A DNA stretch of 64,000 nucleotides from an uncultured bacterium (GCA_938024995.1 CALJDU010000043.1:40833-104832), one strand, 5' to 3'; positions 33,774-42,882 are shown, counted from the stretch's first letter. The notes: a model not told the origin generated them from the letters alone. Made by a program: numbers and translations.

Positions 33774-34736
33774 TCAGAGCGGAACCGAGAGCCCCGCGAC
33801 CAGTTCGCGCACGACGCGCTCCGTGTCGGCCGCGCGATCGCCTCCCGCGCTTCGAACGCGGTGCGCGAGAACAGGTACCGCGAGCGCCTTCACGTCATCC
33901 GGCAAAGCGTAGGCCCGACCCTCGATCACCGCGTGCGCTCGAACCGCGCGGGTCAGCGCCAAGGCCGCGCGGGTGGACGCGCCCAGCTCGAGCATCGGCG
34001 ACCGACGCGTCGCGAGCACCAGCTCGTGAAGGAACGCGACCACGTCATCGTTCATCTTCACTTCGTCGACCGCGCGCCGGGCCGCGAGCAACGCCTCTTC
34101 GGTGACGACCTCTTGCAGCCCGTCGACGGGGCCGCCGCCGCGCCGCTGTTTCAAGACCTCGCGCTCGACCTCTTCCGGTGGGTAGCCGATGTGGATGCGA
34201 CACAAGAAGCGATCGAGCTGCGACTCGGGCAGCGGGAAGGTCCCGTAGAAGTCGCTTGGGTTTTGGGTCGCGACGACGAAGAAGAGCTCCTCGAGCGCAT
34301 GCGTCTGACCATCGAGCGACACCTGTCGCTCATCCATCGCCTCTAGCAACGCGCTCTGGGTCTTGGGCGTCGTGCGGTTGATCTCGTCGGCCAACAGGAC
34401 CTGCGTGAAGACCGGACCGCGTCGAAAAGAGAACGAGCCCGTCTTCGGGTCAAAGATGTTCCCGCCGAGCACGTCGACCGGCATGAGGTCGGACGTGAAC
34501 TGGATGCGGTGAAAGCTGACGCCGATGGACCTCGCGAGCGCCCGCGCGAGCGTCGTTTTGCCGACCCCCGGAACGTCCTCGATCAACAGGTGCCCACGCC
34601 CCAGCAGCGCGACCAGCGCGAGCTTGATCGCTCCGGGCTTTCCTCGGAGAACCGTTTCGATCTGGGTCGCGAGGCGGGCCGCGAGTTGGCTCGCCGCGGC
34701 GACATCTGGGGGGAGCGATGTTTGCGAGTCGGGCAC
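33774..34736 (-). CDS. MoxR-family AAA+ ATPase
   Basis: 320 residues from a GTG start. Walker A is EDVPGVGKTTLARALA, Walker B is VLLADEINRTTPKTQ, sensor 1 is FFVVATQNPSDFYGTFPLPE and the arginine-finger region (ESQLDRFLCRIHIGYP) follows. MoxR ATPases assemble or insert cofactors into partner proteins with VWA/DUF58 domains, so the DUF58 gene 3 nt downstream is the likely partner. It begins the operon. Confidence 0.93.
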   Translation of the reverse strand: MPDSQTSLPPDVAAASQLAARLATQIETVLRGKPGAIKLALVALLGRGHLLIEDVPGVGKTTLARALARSIGVSFHRIQFTSDLMPVDVLGGNIFDPKTGSFSFRRGPVFTQVLLADEINRTTPKTQSALLEAMDERQVSLDGQTHALEELFFVVATQNPSDFYGTFPLPESQLDRFLCRIHIGYPPEEVEREVLKQRRGGGPVDGLQEVVTEEALLAARRAVDEVKMNDDVVAFLHELVLATRRSPMLELGASTRAALALTRAVRAHAVIEGRAYALPDDVKALAVPVLAHRVRSAGGDRAADTERVVRELVAGLSVPL

Positions 34737-34868
34737 GAGCCTTACGCTAGCAGGCTGTCGCCGAACGTGTTGAGGGATGTCATCTTCGGTTGGGTAACGC
34801 GCGCCTACCCAGACGGGTGTTGTCCGGAGGCGGATGAGGCACGTTCAGCCCAGGAGATCGGCTGGTCG

Positions 34869-35567
34869 CTAGGAGCGGTTTCGAAGGAAGTCGAGGAACT
34901 CGTGCATACGCAGGCGGTCCTTGACCCGGAAGCCGTCGTCGGTGGACTCGATCAAACCGAGACGCTGCATCCGCTTGAGCACGTTTTCGATTTCGCCCGG
35001 AGGGAGGCCCACCTGCTCCGCGAGCTGGGCGTGATCGAGCGGCACGAGGACCGAGCCGTCTTCCTGAATCTCACCGTGGAACTCCGCTTCGCGAGACAAG
35101 CCGAGGATCACGCGGGACTTCGGGTCCTGCTGAATCATCATGTCGATGAGCGCGTTCGCGTTGTCGAGGCGGTGCGCGAGCTTCTTGATCAGGCGGAGCG
35201 AGATCTCGCTGTTGCCGCGAACCATCTGCTCAAGCATCTCGCCGTCGATCTCGAGCATGGTCGCGTTCTCGACGACCTCCGCGCTCGCGGTTCGCGGCTT
35301 GTTGTTAAGTATCGCCATCTCCCCAAAGAAGTCGCCCGCCTCAAGGAACGCGAGCGTCTTGGTCTCGCCCGCCGCTTCGGTGAAGATACGAACGCGGCCG
35401 CTCTGAAGAACGTACATCGTCGCGCCGAGGTCACCATCGCGGAACAAGATGGTGCCCTTGTCGGCACCGCGGGTCGCCTTTTGGAACAAGCTCTGCTTCG
35501 TCATGGCGAGCATGCTACCCGACGCCGCGACCACTGCGTTTTTGGCTTGCGTTTTCTCTACTCCCAA
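34869..35567 (-). CDS. CRP/FNR-family cyclic-nucleotide-type transcription regulator
   Basis: 232 residues in the longest frame; an ATG at 35504 (MTKQSLFQKATRG) is a likely real start, since the extra 21 residues are unlike the family. The cupin-like sensor has the phosphate-binding cassette FFGEMAILNNKPRTASAEV, with the Arg and Thr/Ser expected to contact a cyclic nucleotide. A long dimer helix and a C-terminal winged helix (HAQLAEQVGLPPGEIENVLKRM) follow. Its targets are unknown. It is divergent from the response-regulator gene. Confidence 0.85.
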   Translation of the reverse strand: MGVEKTQAKNAVVAASGSMLAMTKQSLFQKATRGADKGTILFRDGDLGATMYVLQSGRVRIFTEAAGETKTLAFLEAGDFFGEMAILNNKPRTASAEVVENATMLEIDGEMLEQMVRGNSEISLRLIKKLAHRLDNANALIDMMIQQDPKSRVILGLSREAEFHGEIQEDGSVLVPLDHAQLAEQVGLPPGEIENVLKRMQRLGLIESTDDGFRVKDRLRMHEFLDFLRNRS

Positions 35568-35624
35568 AGGAGCTGGGGCCCTCGGCCGGCCCTGCGAACG
35601 ATTGTCTTGTCGTCGTAGGATTCG

Positions 35625-35642
35625 TGTATCGAGATGTATCGA
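35625..35642 (+). promoter_or_regulatory. Direct repeat TGTATCGA x2, candidate response-regulator site
   Basis: TGTATCGA occurs at 35625-35632 and 35635-35642, one helical turn apart, about 80 bp upstream of the response-regulator start. OmpR-family regulators usually bind such 10-11-bp-spaced direct repeats, so autoregulation is plausible but untested. Confidence 0.45.
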
Positions 35643-35721
35643 ACGGCGTTTTATCCGACGAATACGCTATGACCTGGAGGTCCATGCTGCTCTTTCCGTC
35701 CCGCCGATCCGCTGTACGACC

Positions 35722-36396
35722 ATGACCCAGCGCATCATGATCATCGAAGACGATGTGGCGCTCGCGCAGCTCGTCGGCGCTACGCTGGAGCGTGAAGGCT
35801 TCCACGTCTCGTGCGTCCACGATGGCACCGGCGCGGCGGATCGGATCTGTGCCGAAGCGCCGGACTTGGTCATCTTGGACATCATGCTTCCGGGCGAAGA
35901 TGGCTTCTCGATCTTGCGCGCGCTCCGGCCACGTTCGGAAGCGCTCGTCTTGATGCTCACCGCGCGCGGCGACGACTTCGATCAGGTCACGGGTCTCGAG
36001 CTCGGCGCCGATGACTACATGGTCAAGCCGGTCCTTCCGCGTCTGTTGGTCGCCAAGGTGCGCGCGATGCTCCGTCGCGCCAAGCGTCACGCCTCCGCGC
36101 TCGTTTTCGGTGCGCTGGTGGTGCATCCCAGCGCGCGCGAGGTCGAGGGGCGCCGCGGCGTGATCCCGCTCTCGGCCGCCGAATACGACTTGCTCGAACT
36201 GCTCGCGCGCAACGCCGGGCGGGTGGTCGAGCGTGAAGAGCTCTTTCGTGTGCTCCGCGGCATTGAGTACGACGGACTCGACCGATCGATGGACCTTCGC
36301 GTCTCCAAGCTCCGAACCAAGCTACGCGATCATCTCGACGGCTCGTCTCCCATTCGAACGGTTCACGGGCGGGGATACATGCTCGCGGTACGGTGA
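35722..36396 (+). CDS. OmpR-family response regulator
   Basis: 224 residues from ATG at 35722; the longer open frame to 35449 runs into the divergent regulator gene and is not used. The receiver domain has the acidic pair (IIEDD), phospho-acceptor Asp 53 (LVILDIMLPGEDGF), Thr in MLTARGDD and Lys in DDYMVKP. The C-terminal winged helix (SAAEYDLLELLARNAGRVVEREEL ... RSMDLRVSKLRTKL ... IRTVHGRGYML) is typical OmpR/PhoB. It is followed by its probable cognate kinase 88 bp downstream. Confidence 0.93.
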   Translation: MTQRIMIIEDDVALAQLVGATLEREGFHVSCVHDGTGAADRICAEAPDLVILDIMLPGEDGFSILRALRPRSEALVLMLTARGDDFDQVTGLELGADDYMVKPVLPRLLVAKVRAMLRRAKRHASALVFGALVVHPSAREVEGRRGVIPLSAAEYDLLELLARNAGRVVEREELFRVLRGIEYDGLDRSMDLRVSKLRTKLRDHLDGSSPIRTVHGRGYMLAVR

Positions 36397-36484
36397 ACGA
36401 GTGGGGGGCAACGCAGCCCTGTCGCCCGCGGGACCCTGCGCGAGGGGTCGTGACACGCGGCGCGACGCGTGATGGGGTGACGCG

Positions 36485-38188
36485 GTGAGGAGACCGACGC
36501 TCCGGCTCTACCTGTCCATCCTCGTGATGGCCCTGGCGGTGATGGTGTCGATCGGTCTCCTGGAGCGACGCGTCGACGACAGCACGGTGCGGCTCACGCA
36601 AGGGGTCGCGCTCCCCTTCCTTCACTTGGCGCACCGGCTCGAGCAGGAGCCCGATCCTCATGGGTTCATCGAGTCCACGCAGGAGCGCGTTGGCGAGACG
36701 CTCGCGATCGTCCCGAAAGGCCTCGTGCTCGAGCGACTGAGCACAGACGAACAACAGGCGTTGCTCGCGGGAGAGGTCGTCATCTCGGGGCCACCGGAAG
36801 AGCGCTACGCCTACGCGCAGATCGACGGCCGCGACGAGGCGCTTGAGTTCGTCATCCTCGGGGCGACCACGGCTCCGGTCTTCTGGCACCTGCTCCCGCG
36901 CGGACCTCCTCCGAGCGCGGGCGGGCTGGGCAAGCAACCACATCGGATGGGCCGGATCGAGGCACCGGACCCCCGCGTGACGGACGGATGCGGCGACGAC
37001 TGCGATGAAGGCGGGGACGAAGGGCCTGGGGTCGACGAAGGGCCGGGGCGTATGACGAAGCGCGGCCGTCGCGGCACCAAACGAGGTCGCGGCCGAGGTC
37101 GCTACGGTGACGGTCCGTGGATCCGCGTCGAAGATGTCCCCGGTGCGGACGCCATCTCCGACTTGGATCGGGCGCGCGCAGCTTGGCGAACGGTCCGCGT
37201 GGGGCAGCTGCTCATTCGCGAACGAGGTGGCGAGCTCGTCGCGCGCGTCGCCCCGATGCCCCGCGCGTTTTCCGACGATCACTACTGGCTCATGCGCGCC
37301 GCCCTCTTTTTGCTCTTCGCGCTCGTCCTCTTCCTCATCTTGCGACCGCTTCATCGCGAGCTTCGGACGCTGACGGTGGTCGCGAAACAATTCGAAGACG
37401 GCGCGCTCGATTCGCGCGTCCCGGTCGACACAAGAGATGTGTTCCAGGAGCTCGCCCGGAGTTTCAACACGATGGCGACGCGCGTGGAGCACCTCATCTC
37501 CGAGAACACCGAGCTCATGCAAGCGGTCTCTCACGAGCTCCGGACGCCGATCGCGCGGTTGCTCTTCTCGCTCGATTTGCTCGACGGGATGGAGGACGAC
37601 AACAAGCGCGCGGAGCTCATCGAGACGATGCGCGCGGGCACCTTGGAGATCGCCGACCTCACGAAGGAGCTGATGGACTTTCACCGCATCGGCGAGACCA
37701 TGTCCGCGGAGGGCTGGGTCGAGGTGGACCTGACGGAGATCGTCGACGATGTGGCCGCGGAGGTGGAAGGCACCCGGGTCGTTCGTGCGGACGCCGCCGC
37801 GACGGTGTGGGGCGATCCGCGGTTGCTCTTTCGGGCCATCCAAAACCTCGCGAGCAACGCGGTCCGCTACGCGACCCCGCCGACGCTCAAGGTCGAAGCG
37901 CGCGGGGACATGTGGGCGATCGTGGTCGACGATGAAGGGCGCGGGATCGCGGTCGCCGACGAAGAGCGCGTGTTCGTTCCCTTTGTTCGACTGGAGCGGA
38001 GCCGGTCACGCGCGACGGGCGGCACAGGGCTCGGGCTCGCGATCGTTCAGCGCATCGCGCGCCGGCACCAAGGGCGGTGCTCTCTTGAGCGCAAAGCGAC
38101 CCGCGGCGCTCGTTTCGTGTTCGAAATCCCGCGGTTCAATCCAGACAAAGCACACGAAGCAGAAGCAGACAACGCTGCGCCTTCGTGA
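36485..38188 (+). CDS. Sensor histidine kinase with unusual Cys/acidic and Arg/Gly insert
   Basis: 567 residues from GTG. The first membrane helix is at about 7-25. A periplasmic region follows (to ~266), then a second helix (YWLMRAALFLLFALVLFLIL, ~267-289), HAMP, and the HisKA box AVSHELRTP with His 350. The ATPase boxes are NLASNAVRYA, DDEGRGIA and GGTGLGLAIV. The periplasmic region contains a Gly/Asp/Cys stretch (TDGCGDDCDEGGDEG, ~165) followed by an Arg/Gly-rich stretch (RGRRGTKRGRGRGR, ~193-206). This insert is atypical and may sense ions or membrane charge (inference). It pairs with the upstream response regulator. Confidence 0.9.
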   Translation: MRRPTLRLYLSILVMALAVMVSIGLLERRVDDSTVRLTQGVALPFLHLAHRLEQEPDPHGFIESTQERVGETLAIVPKGLVLERLSTDEQQALLAGEVVISGPPEERYAYAQIDGRDEALEFVILGATTAPVFWHLLPRGPPPSAGGLGKQPHRMGRIEAPDPRVTDGCGDDCDEGGDEGPGVDEGPGRMTKRGRRGTKRGRGRGRYGDGPWIRVEDVPGADAISDLDRARAAWRTVRVGQLLIRERGGELVARVAPMPRAFSDDHYWLMRAALFLLFALVLFLILRPLHRELRTLTVVAKQFEDGALDSRVPVDTRDVFQELARSFNTMATRVEHLISENTELMQAVSHELRTPIARLLFSLDLLDGMEDDNKRAELIETMRAGTLEIADLTKELMDFHRIGETMSAEGWVEVDLTEIVDDVAAEVEGTRVVRADAAATVWGDPRLLFRAIQNLASNAVRYATPPTLKVEARGDMWAIVVDDEGRGIAVADEERVFVPFVRLERSRSRATGGTGLGLAIVQRIARRHQGRCSLERKATRGARFVFEIPRFNPDKAHEAEADNAAPS

Positions 38189-38211
38189 GCCGAACGAGGG
38201 TGGGCGACGCG

Positions 38212-39318
38212 CTAGAGCGTGAACGTCGCGCCGAAGCGAAGGCCCCAAACGCCGAAGCCGTCATCGCTCGACTCGAACGCGAAGCCGAGCGGATCGTCGA
38301 GGTTCATCCAGAGCTCCGTGTGAAGCATCAGCCGATCCATCACGGGGAAGCGCATGAAGATGCTCAGCGCCGCCTGGAAGCCGTCTTGGCCGTCTTCTGA
38401 AGTGAGGTTCGCGACGGCCGAGAGACCGCCGCCGATGATGAGCGGGTTGGCGACGCGGTAGCCGACCTCGGCGTACAGCTGCGTCACGAACTCGGTGTCG
38501 AGCCCGTCGTCGGTGGCGAGCAACAGGCCCAGCGCGAACTGCGCGCGCACGGTGAGCTTGTCGCGGGTCAGCGTGAGGTCCGCTGGGATGACGATCGACA
38601 CGTAGTCCGGCGTCCAGAGCCACTGATCACGAAGGCCGCGCATCCCTGACGCGAGCGCGTACGCCGCGCCGCCTAGCGCCGGGTCATCGTCGCTCACGGA
38701 CGCCGTGGGCAAGGCGAGCTGACCGCCGACCGCGAGCTGAATGTCTCCGCTTTCGTGCACGTAGCGCGCGCCGAGCACGATGTTGGAGAAGCGTACGGTG
38801 CCCTCCGACTCCGAGACCGCGTCGTTGCTGATTGAGAAGCGCGTCCCGGCGAGACCGAACGCGGCGTCGAGACGCAGCTTGGGCATCACGCGGTAGTGGC
38901 CGGAGAAGAGCGGTGAGATCCCGGTGGTGCGCTGCGTGGTGGTTCCCACGAATCCGTCCTCGTCCACCCCTCGCGTGAAGAACGCGAAGTCGACGCCGAT
39001 GGCGCCGCGGGCCGCACGAGCAGGCTGTCCCGGAGCCCGGGGCGCGGCGGTGTTGCTCACGACCTGCGCGGGCGGCGGCTCGGTCCACTCCGAACGCGTG
39101 ATCGGCTGGGTTGGCTGCTGCTCCGGCGGAGGCGCGACCCACTCGCTTTGATCGGAGGGGTACGGGTCTTGTTGCGGCGCGGGCTCTGGCTCCGCTTCCA
39201 TCCCGGGCTGGACCCACTGAGCCGAAGCCGCGCTGGTGAGCAATAGCATCGCGAAGGCGAGCGTCCCCACACGAGCACCTGTGCGAACAACGAGCGAATC
39301 AAGATCGAACGAACCCAT
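38212..39318 (-). CDS. Outer-membrane beta-barrel protein
   Basis: About 368 residues from ATG at 39318, which has AGGAG 6 nt upstream, preferred over a TTG seven codons earlier. A signal peptide (to about 33, SAASAQ) and a Pro/Gln/Glu-rich segment (~35-95) precede alternating hydrophobic beta strands rich in Gly, Tyr and Thr. The protein ends in LRFGATFTL, with the aromatic-containing last strand typical of BAM substrates. No ligand or transport motif was recognised. It converges with the kinase gene. Confidence 0.8.
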   Translation of the reverse strand: MGSFDLDSLVVRTGARVGTLAFAMLLLTSAASAQWVQPGMEAEPEPAPQQDPYPSDQSEWVAPPPEQQPTQPITRSEWTEPPPAQVVSNTAAPRAPGQPARAARGAIGVDFAFFTRGVDEDGFVGTTTQRTTGISPLFSGHYRVMPKLRLDAAFGLAGTRFSISNDAVSESEGTVRFSNIVLGARYVHESGDIQLAVGGQLALPTASVSDDDPALGGAAYALASGMRGLRDQWLWTPDYVSIVIPADLTLTRDKLTVRAQFALGLLLATDDGLDTEFVTQLYAEVGYRVANPLIIGGGLSAVANLTSEDGQDGFQAALSIFMRFPVMDRLMLHTELWMNLDDPLGFAFESSDDGFGVWGLRFGATFTL

Positions 39319-39459
39319 CTCTACTCCTGAGGTCTTCAAGCTTTACGGGCGCGGACGTACTGGACTCGGGGAGCGAGGTCGAGCACCCAACCGCTTCTAC
39401 CGTGAGCAAAGTCGAATCCTCCCTTCAAAAATTCGACCCGGGTCGCGGACCTTAAACGA

Positions 39460-39486
39460 AAGACGCCCAGCAGAGCCGGGCGTCTT
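39460..39486 (-). terminator. Terminator of the Cys-rich lipoprotein gene
   Basis: 9-bp perfect arms (aagacgccc 39460-39468, gggcgtctt 39478-39486) with a 9-nt loop. On the minus strand the stem is followed by TCGTTTAAG. It lies downstream of the stop at 39517. Confidence 0.8.
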
Positions 39487-39516
39487 CGAGGGGCGCAATC
39501 GCCCCCTCAACAACAG

Positions 39517-40521
39517 CTAGCGGCAGATACCGTCGAGGCAGGCATCTCCGCCGTCGCACTCGGCGCTCGTGGCGCAGTCACTGGTCGCTTCGTTCGTCGT
39601 CGCGCAGAACCCTTCGAGGCAGTAGTTGAACTGCACGTCGAAGCGAAGGCACTCCTCATGGGTGTCGCACGGCGTCCGGCAAGAACCGGCGATGCACTGG
39701 TGGCCCGGCTCGCACTCACGGTCACTGGTGCAGAAGGGACGCGGCCGGGTGTCGGTTTCGCAGACGCCGTCCGCGCACACGCGGCCTTCGCCGCAGTCGA
39801 CGTCGGCGCTGCATCCATCGACGCAGCTGGAGTCCAAGCAGATCTCTCCAGAGCCACAGTCGCTGTTGCTCTCGCACTCGCCGGTCACGACCGGACGGTC
39901 TTCGCAGATGCCGCCCGAACAGCGCTGACCCGTCGGACAGTCGCGGCTGCTGCTGCACTCGGCCTGACACGCGCCGTCGAGACACACGCGGCCTTCGCCA
40001 CACTCGGTGTTGAAGCGGCACACGTCCTCGTCAGGGCGACACTCCCCGGCGACGCACGCGAAGCCGTCAGAGCACGCGCCGGTCTCTTCGCAGCTGCACC
40101 CGAGATCACCACACGACATGGTGTCTTCCGTGCACATGCCGTCGCGGCAGACCAGGCCATCGCCGCAGTCCGCGTTGCGGGTGCAGGTGCCCGGCGTCGC
40201 CATCGGACGCTCCTCAGTCGGCTCAAGACACATGCGTGATCGACAGACCGTTCCTTCGGGACAGTCGGCGTCCTCGGTGCACTCGGCGACACAACCGGCA
40301 TCGGTGCACATCTCACCCGCGGCGCACTCAAAGTCACCGCGGCATGGTTCGCGATCCGGCGGCTCGACATCACGACAACCGATGCCGTCGCAGTAGTAGC
40401 AACCGTCGTCGTCGCAGAAATAGGTCTCGGGACAACAGCCCGAGATCGCGAGCTGGATCAGAGCAATGGCCACAAGTAGGAAGCGCATCGCGTAGGTCTG
40501 GGAAGTCTGGCTCTTCAACAT
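39517..40521 (-). CDS. Cys-rich repeat lipoprotein
   Basis: About 334 residues from ATG at 40521, which has AGAGGA 5 nt upstream; a frame to 40665 exists but adds non-signal residues. A short signal ends near ISGCC. The mature protein is mostly 8-10 tandem Cys-rich units of about 30 residues, each with the rhythm CxxDxxCxxGxxCxxGxC (e.g. ECGEGRVCLDGACQ, NSDCGSGEICLDSSC). These resemble the disulfide-knotted repeats found in many myxobacterial surface proteins. No catalytic site. Likely exported and disulfide-stabilised. Confidence 0.85.
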   Translation of the reverse strand: MLKSQTSQTYAMRFLLVAIALIQLAISGCCPETYFCDDDGCYYCDGIGCRDVEPPDREPCRGDFECAAGEMCTDAGCVAECTEDADCPEGTVCRSRMCLEPTEERPMATPGTCTRNADCGDGLVCRDGMCTEDTMSCGDLGCSCEETGACSDGFACVAGECRPDEDVCRFNTECGEGRVCLDGACQAECSSSRDCPTGQRCSGGICEDRPVVTGECESNSDCGSGEICLDSSCVDGCSADVDCGEGRVCADGVCETDTRPRPFCTSDRECEPGHQCIAGSCRTPCDTHEECLRFDVQFNYCLEGFCATTNEATSDCATSAECDGGDACLDGICR

Positions 40522-40679
40522 GAATCCTCTTGCCCGCGCACACCTCGGGCACTGGAGTTTGATCCACATTCCGTGCCAGCCGAAGAAAGCGCGACGACCC
40601 CGAAAACCGGGAGTTTTGTTCGCATTTCTTGCGATGAAGCCAAAAGGACACGGCGGTTTCGGCACATTGTGAGGGCTGT

Positions 40680-40697
40680 CGTGAACCTCGGTTCACG
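40680..40697. promoter_or_regulatory. Palindromic operator candidate between divergent genes
   Basis: CGTGAACC-TC-GGTTCACG is a perfect 8-bp-arm inverted repeat in the 254-bp gap between the Cys-rich lipoprotein and the small lipoprotein. A dimeric repressor/activator could control one or both. The regulator is unknown. Confidence 0.45.
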
Positions 40698-40775
40698 TTG
40701 CCTGAACACGTCGAAGGCGGTCTTCCACCACAGAAGAAGGTGTCGCGGTGCCGGTTGTGGGTATCCTCCGCGACC

Positions 40776-41429
40776 ATGCGGAGCTTGCCGCCCACTGTTC
40801 GCGCCTTCGCTACGACCATGACGATGGCTGCGCTGATGACCGCTTGCGCGCCTGCCGCGACCACACCCATCGCGGGTCCCGAGCGTACGCTGACGAACTA
40901 CGTCGCGGCGCTGCGCGCAGGTGATGCAGAAGCGGCGTACCAACTGCTCGACGAAGAGACGCGCGCGACGCTGACGCTCGATCGCTTTCGCGAGCTGCTC
41001 GCAGAAAACGAAGCCGAGGTCGCAGATCAAGCCAGCGGTATTGAACAAGCGCTCACCGAACACGTGGTCGCGCGTGCTTCCGCGGCGCTCCCCGATGGTG
41101 AGCGCGCCGTCGCGGTCTTGGAAGCCGGCCGTTGGTGGTTGCTCGGAGGGGTGCTCAACGCGCCCGTGCTTCAGACCCCTCGTGACGCCGTGCTCGCGCT
41201 CCGTCGCGCGCTTCTCCGCCGCAGTCTTCCCGGAACGTTTCGCGTGCTCGCCCGTGATGCTCGCGCTGAGCTCGAAGCGGAGATTGAGCGCTTCTTGGAA
41301 GGCACGGCTGACGAGCTCGACCTCGACTACGAGATCCGCGGCAACCAAGCCACTGTTCGCACGACCGACGGCCGCTTGATCCGCCTGCTCCGCGAAGCCG
41401 GCGAGTGGCGCGTCCTCAACATCGAGTAA
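40776..41429 (+). CDS. Lipoprotein of unknown function
   Basis: About 217 residues from ATG at 40776 (the frame opens earlier at 40698 without signal features). Lipobox region AALMTACAP. The mature part begins with a NTF2/DUF4878-like pattern (TLTNYVAALRAGDAEAAYQLLDEETRATL), a fold often found in small periplasmic proteins. The remainder is helix plus beta, ending GEWRVLNIE. It is directly upstream (4-bp gap) of the TPR-like gene on the same strand. Confidence 0.7.
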   Translation: MRSLPPTVRAFATTMTMAALMTACAPAATTPIAGPERTLTNYVAALRAGDAEAAYQLLDEETRATLTLDRFRELLAENEAEVADQASGIEQALTEHVVARASAALPDGERAVAVLEAGRWWLLGGVLNAPVLQTPRDAVLALRRALLRRSLPGTFRVLARDARAELEAEIERFLEGTADELDLDYEIRGNQATVRTTDGRLIRLLREAGEWRVLNIE

Positions 41430-41433
41430 GCGA

Positions 41434-42504
41434 ATGAGCGAAGAGATCGACGAGCTGCTCCGCGCCGCCGCGGACGAGGACTACAACGACGCGCGCGTCG
41501 AGCTTGTCGAGCGCGCCATTCGGATCGCCGACGCCACCCGCAATGAGGTCGATGGATGGCGCGCGCGCCTTGAGCTCATCTCTTCGGCGACCTTCGCGGG
41601 GTATCCCGAGAAAGCCATGGTCGCGTTCACGGCGTGCGTCACAAAGTGCGACGCGGAGCCCGAGCAGTACAGCGAGCGCGCGCTCTTGTGGCCGTTCAAG
41701 TGGATCAACCTCCAAGCGCCGGAGTACCCGCAGTTCAGTCGCGCGCAGATCGATGGGCTCCTCGACGACATGGAGCGCCGCTACACCAAACACGGCGTCT
41801 CGCTCCGGCCGGTCTACATGCAACGCATGCGGACCGCGCGCGATCTCGGTGACCCCGAAGAGGTGGCGCGCCAGTGGTACCAAAAGTGGCAGTGGGCCCC
41901 GCGCGACTACTACGCCGATTGCCACGCCTGCGAAGTGAACTTCCAAGCGAGCTACCACCTCAGCCGCGGCGAACTGCAAGAAGCGAAGCGCGTCGCGGCG
42001 CGTTTGCTCTCCAAAGAGCTCAGCTGCGCCGAGGTCCCCGACTCGACCTACGCGGAGTTTCTGCTTCCGCTTCACGACGCTGGGGAAGAAGAGCTCGCCG
42101 CGCGTTACCACGCGCTGGGCTACGAGCTTTGCAAAGGCGAACGGGACTACATCGTCGAGCTCGCGCAGCACCTTGAGTACGAAGCGCTGTTTGGCGATCT
42201 GGAGCGCGCGAAAGAGATGTTTGAGCGACACATTCGGTGGGCGCACGAGAACCGGATCCTTTTCCGTCGTTTTCGTTTCGTCGCGGCGTCCGCGTTCCTC
42301 TTTCGGCAGATGGCGAGCGCGGGTCATGAAGACGTCGAGGTCCGGCTCCCCCGCACCATCGCGCGCGGGCCCGGCACGTATCGCGCGGACGAGCTGAGCG
42401 CGCTTTTCACACGCGACGCGGAGAGCATCGCGACGCGTTTCGATGCCCGAAATGGAAACGACTACGTCTCGCGCTGTCTCGTCGCGTTCCCACGTCGTCC
42501 CTGA
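41434..42504 (+). CDS. TPR-like helical protein, possible Hsp90 partner
   Basis: 356 residues, start 4 bp after the preceding stop. The whole protein is helical in ~35-residue repeats with a conserved-looking block: RDYYADCHACEVNFQASYHL, then a Leu/Cys stretch (LSKELSCAEVPD), and RRFRFVAASAFLFRQMASAGHED. I recall closely similar TPR proteins in Streptomyces, characteristically carrying an ADCxxC motif. The convergent gene is an Hsp90-family protein. A co-chaperone-like relation is inference. Confidence 0.55.
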   Translation: MSEEIDELLRAAADEDYNDARVELVERAIRIADATRNEVDGWRARLELISSATFAGYPEKAMVAFTACVTKCDAEPEQYSERALLWPFKWINLQAPEYPQFSRAQIDGLLDDMERRYTKHGVSLRPVYMQRMRTARDLGDPEEVARQWYQKWQWAPRDYYADCHACEVNFQASYHLSRGELQEAKRVAARLLSKELSCAEVPDSTYAEFLLPLHDAGEEELAARYHALGYELCKGERDYIVELAQHLEYEALFGDLERAKEMFERHIRWAHENRILFRRFRFVAASAFLFRQMASAGHEDVEVRLPRTIARGPGTYRADELSALFTRDAESIATRFDARNGNDYVSRCLVAFPRRP

Positions 42505-42525
42505 GGAAAGCGAAGCGGTCGCCCA

Positions 42526-42819
42526 GCAGACTGGCGTGAACACGTAAGCCAGCAGATGACGACGCCCAGCGAACGCCAGTGACGCAAAGCCATTGGGGAC
42601 CGCCAGCGAGCATGAAGCAAGAACGGCCGCAGGGCCGTTGCGCTAGCGGTCGCCCAGCAGAGCGAAGCGAACGGTCCGTAGCGAAGCGGCAGACTGGCGT
42701 GAACACGTAAGCCAGCAGATGACGACGCCCAGAAAACGCCAATGACGCAAAGCCATTGGGGACCGCCAGCGAGCATGAAGCAAGAACGGCCGCAGGGCCG
42801 TAGCGCTAGCGGTCGCGCA
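42526..42819. repeat. 163-bp tandem duplication
   Basis: The block beginning gcagactggcgtgaac (with ccagcagatgacgacgccca, gacgcaaagccattgggga and a ggccgcagggcc inverted core) occurs at 42526 and 42689, offset 163 bp, with few differences between the copies. It lies between the TPR-like and Hsp90 genes. Confidence 0.85.
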
Positions 42820-42882
42820 GCAGAGCGAAGCGAACGGTTGGGTGAATCGGCGAAGCCGAGAGGGTCTGCCGAAAAAGACCCT
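42640..42882. repeat. Dispersed intergenic repeat, copy C
   Basis: Carries agagcgaagcgaacgg twice (near 42659 and 42822), then gtgaatcggcgaagccgag and a terminal hairpin agggtct/agaccct (42861-42867, 42876-42882, loop gccgaaaa), the same layout as copies A and B. Confidence 0.7.

Noticed and set aside
39350..39450. Possible tRNA suggested by gtcgaatcctccc and a nearby attcgac
   Set aside because: No cloverleaf with acceptor and anticodon stems could be drawn; it is better read as a short inverted repeat between genes.
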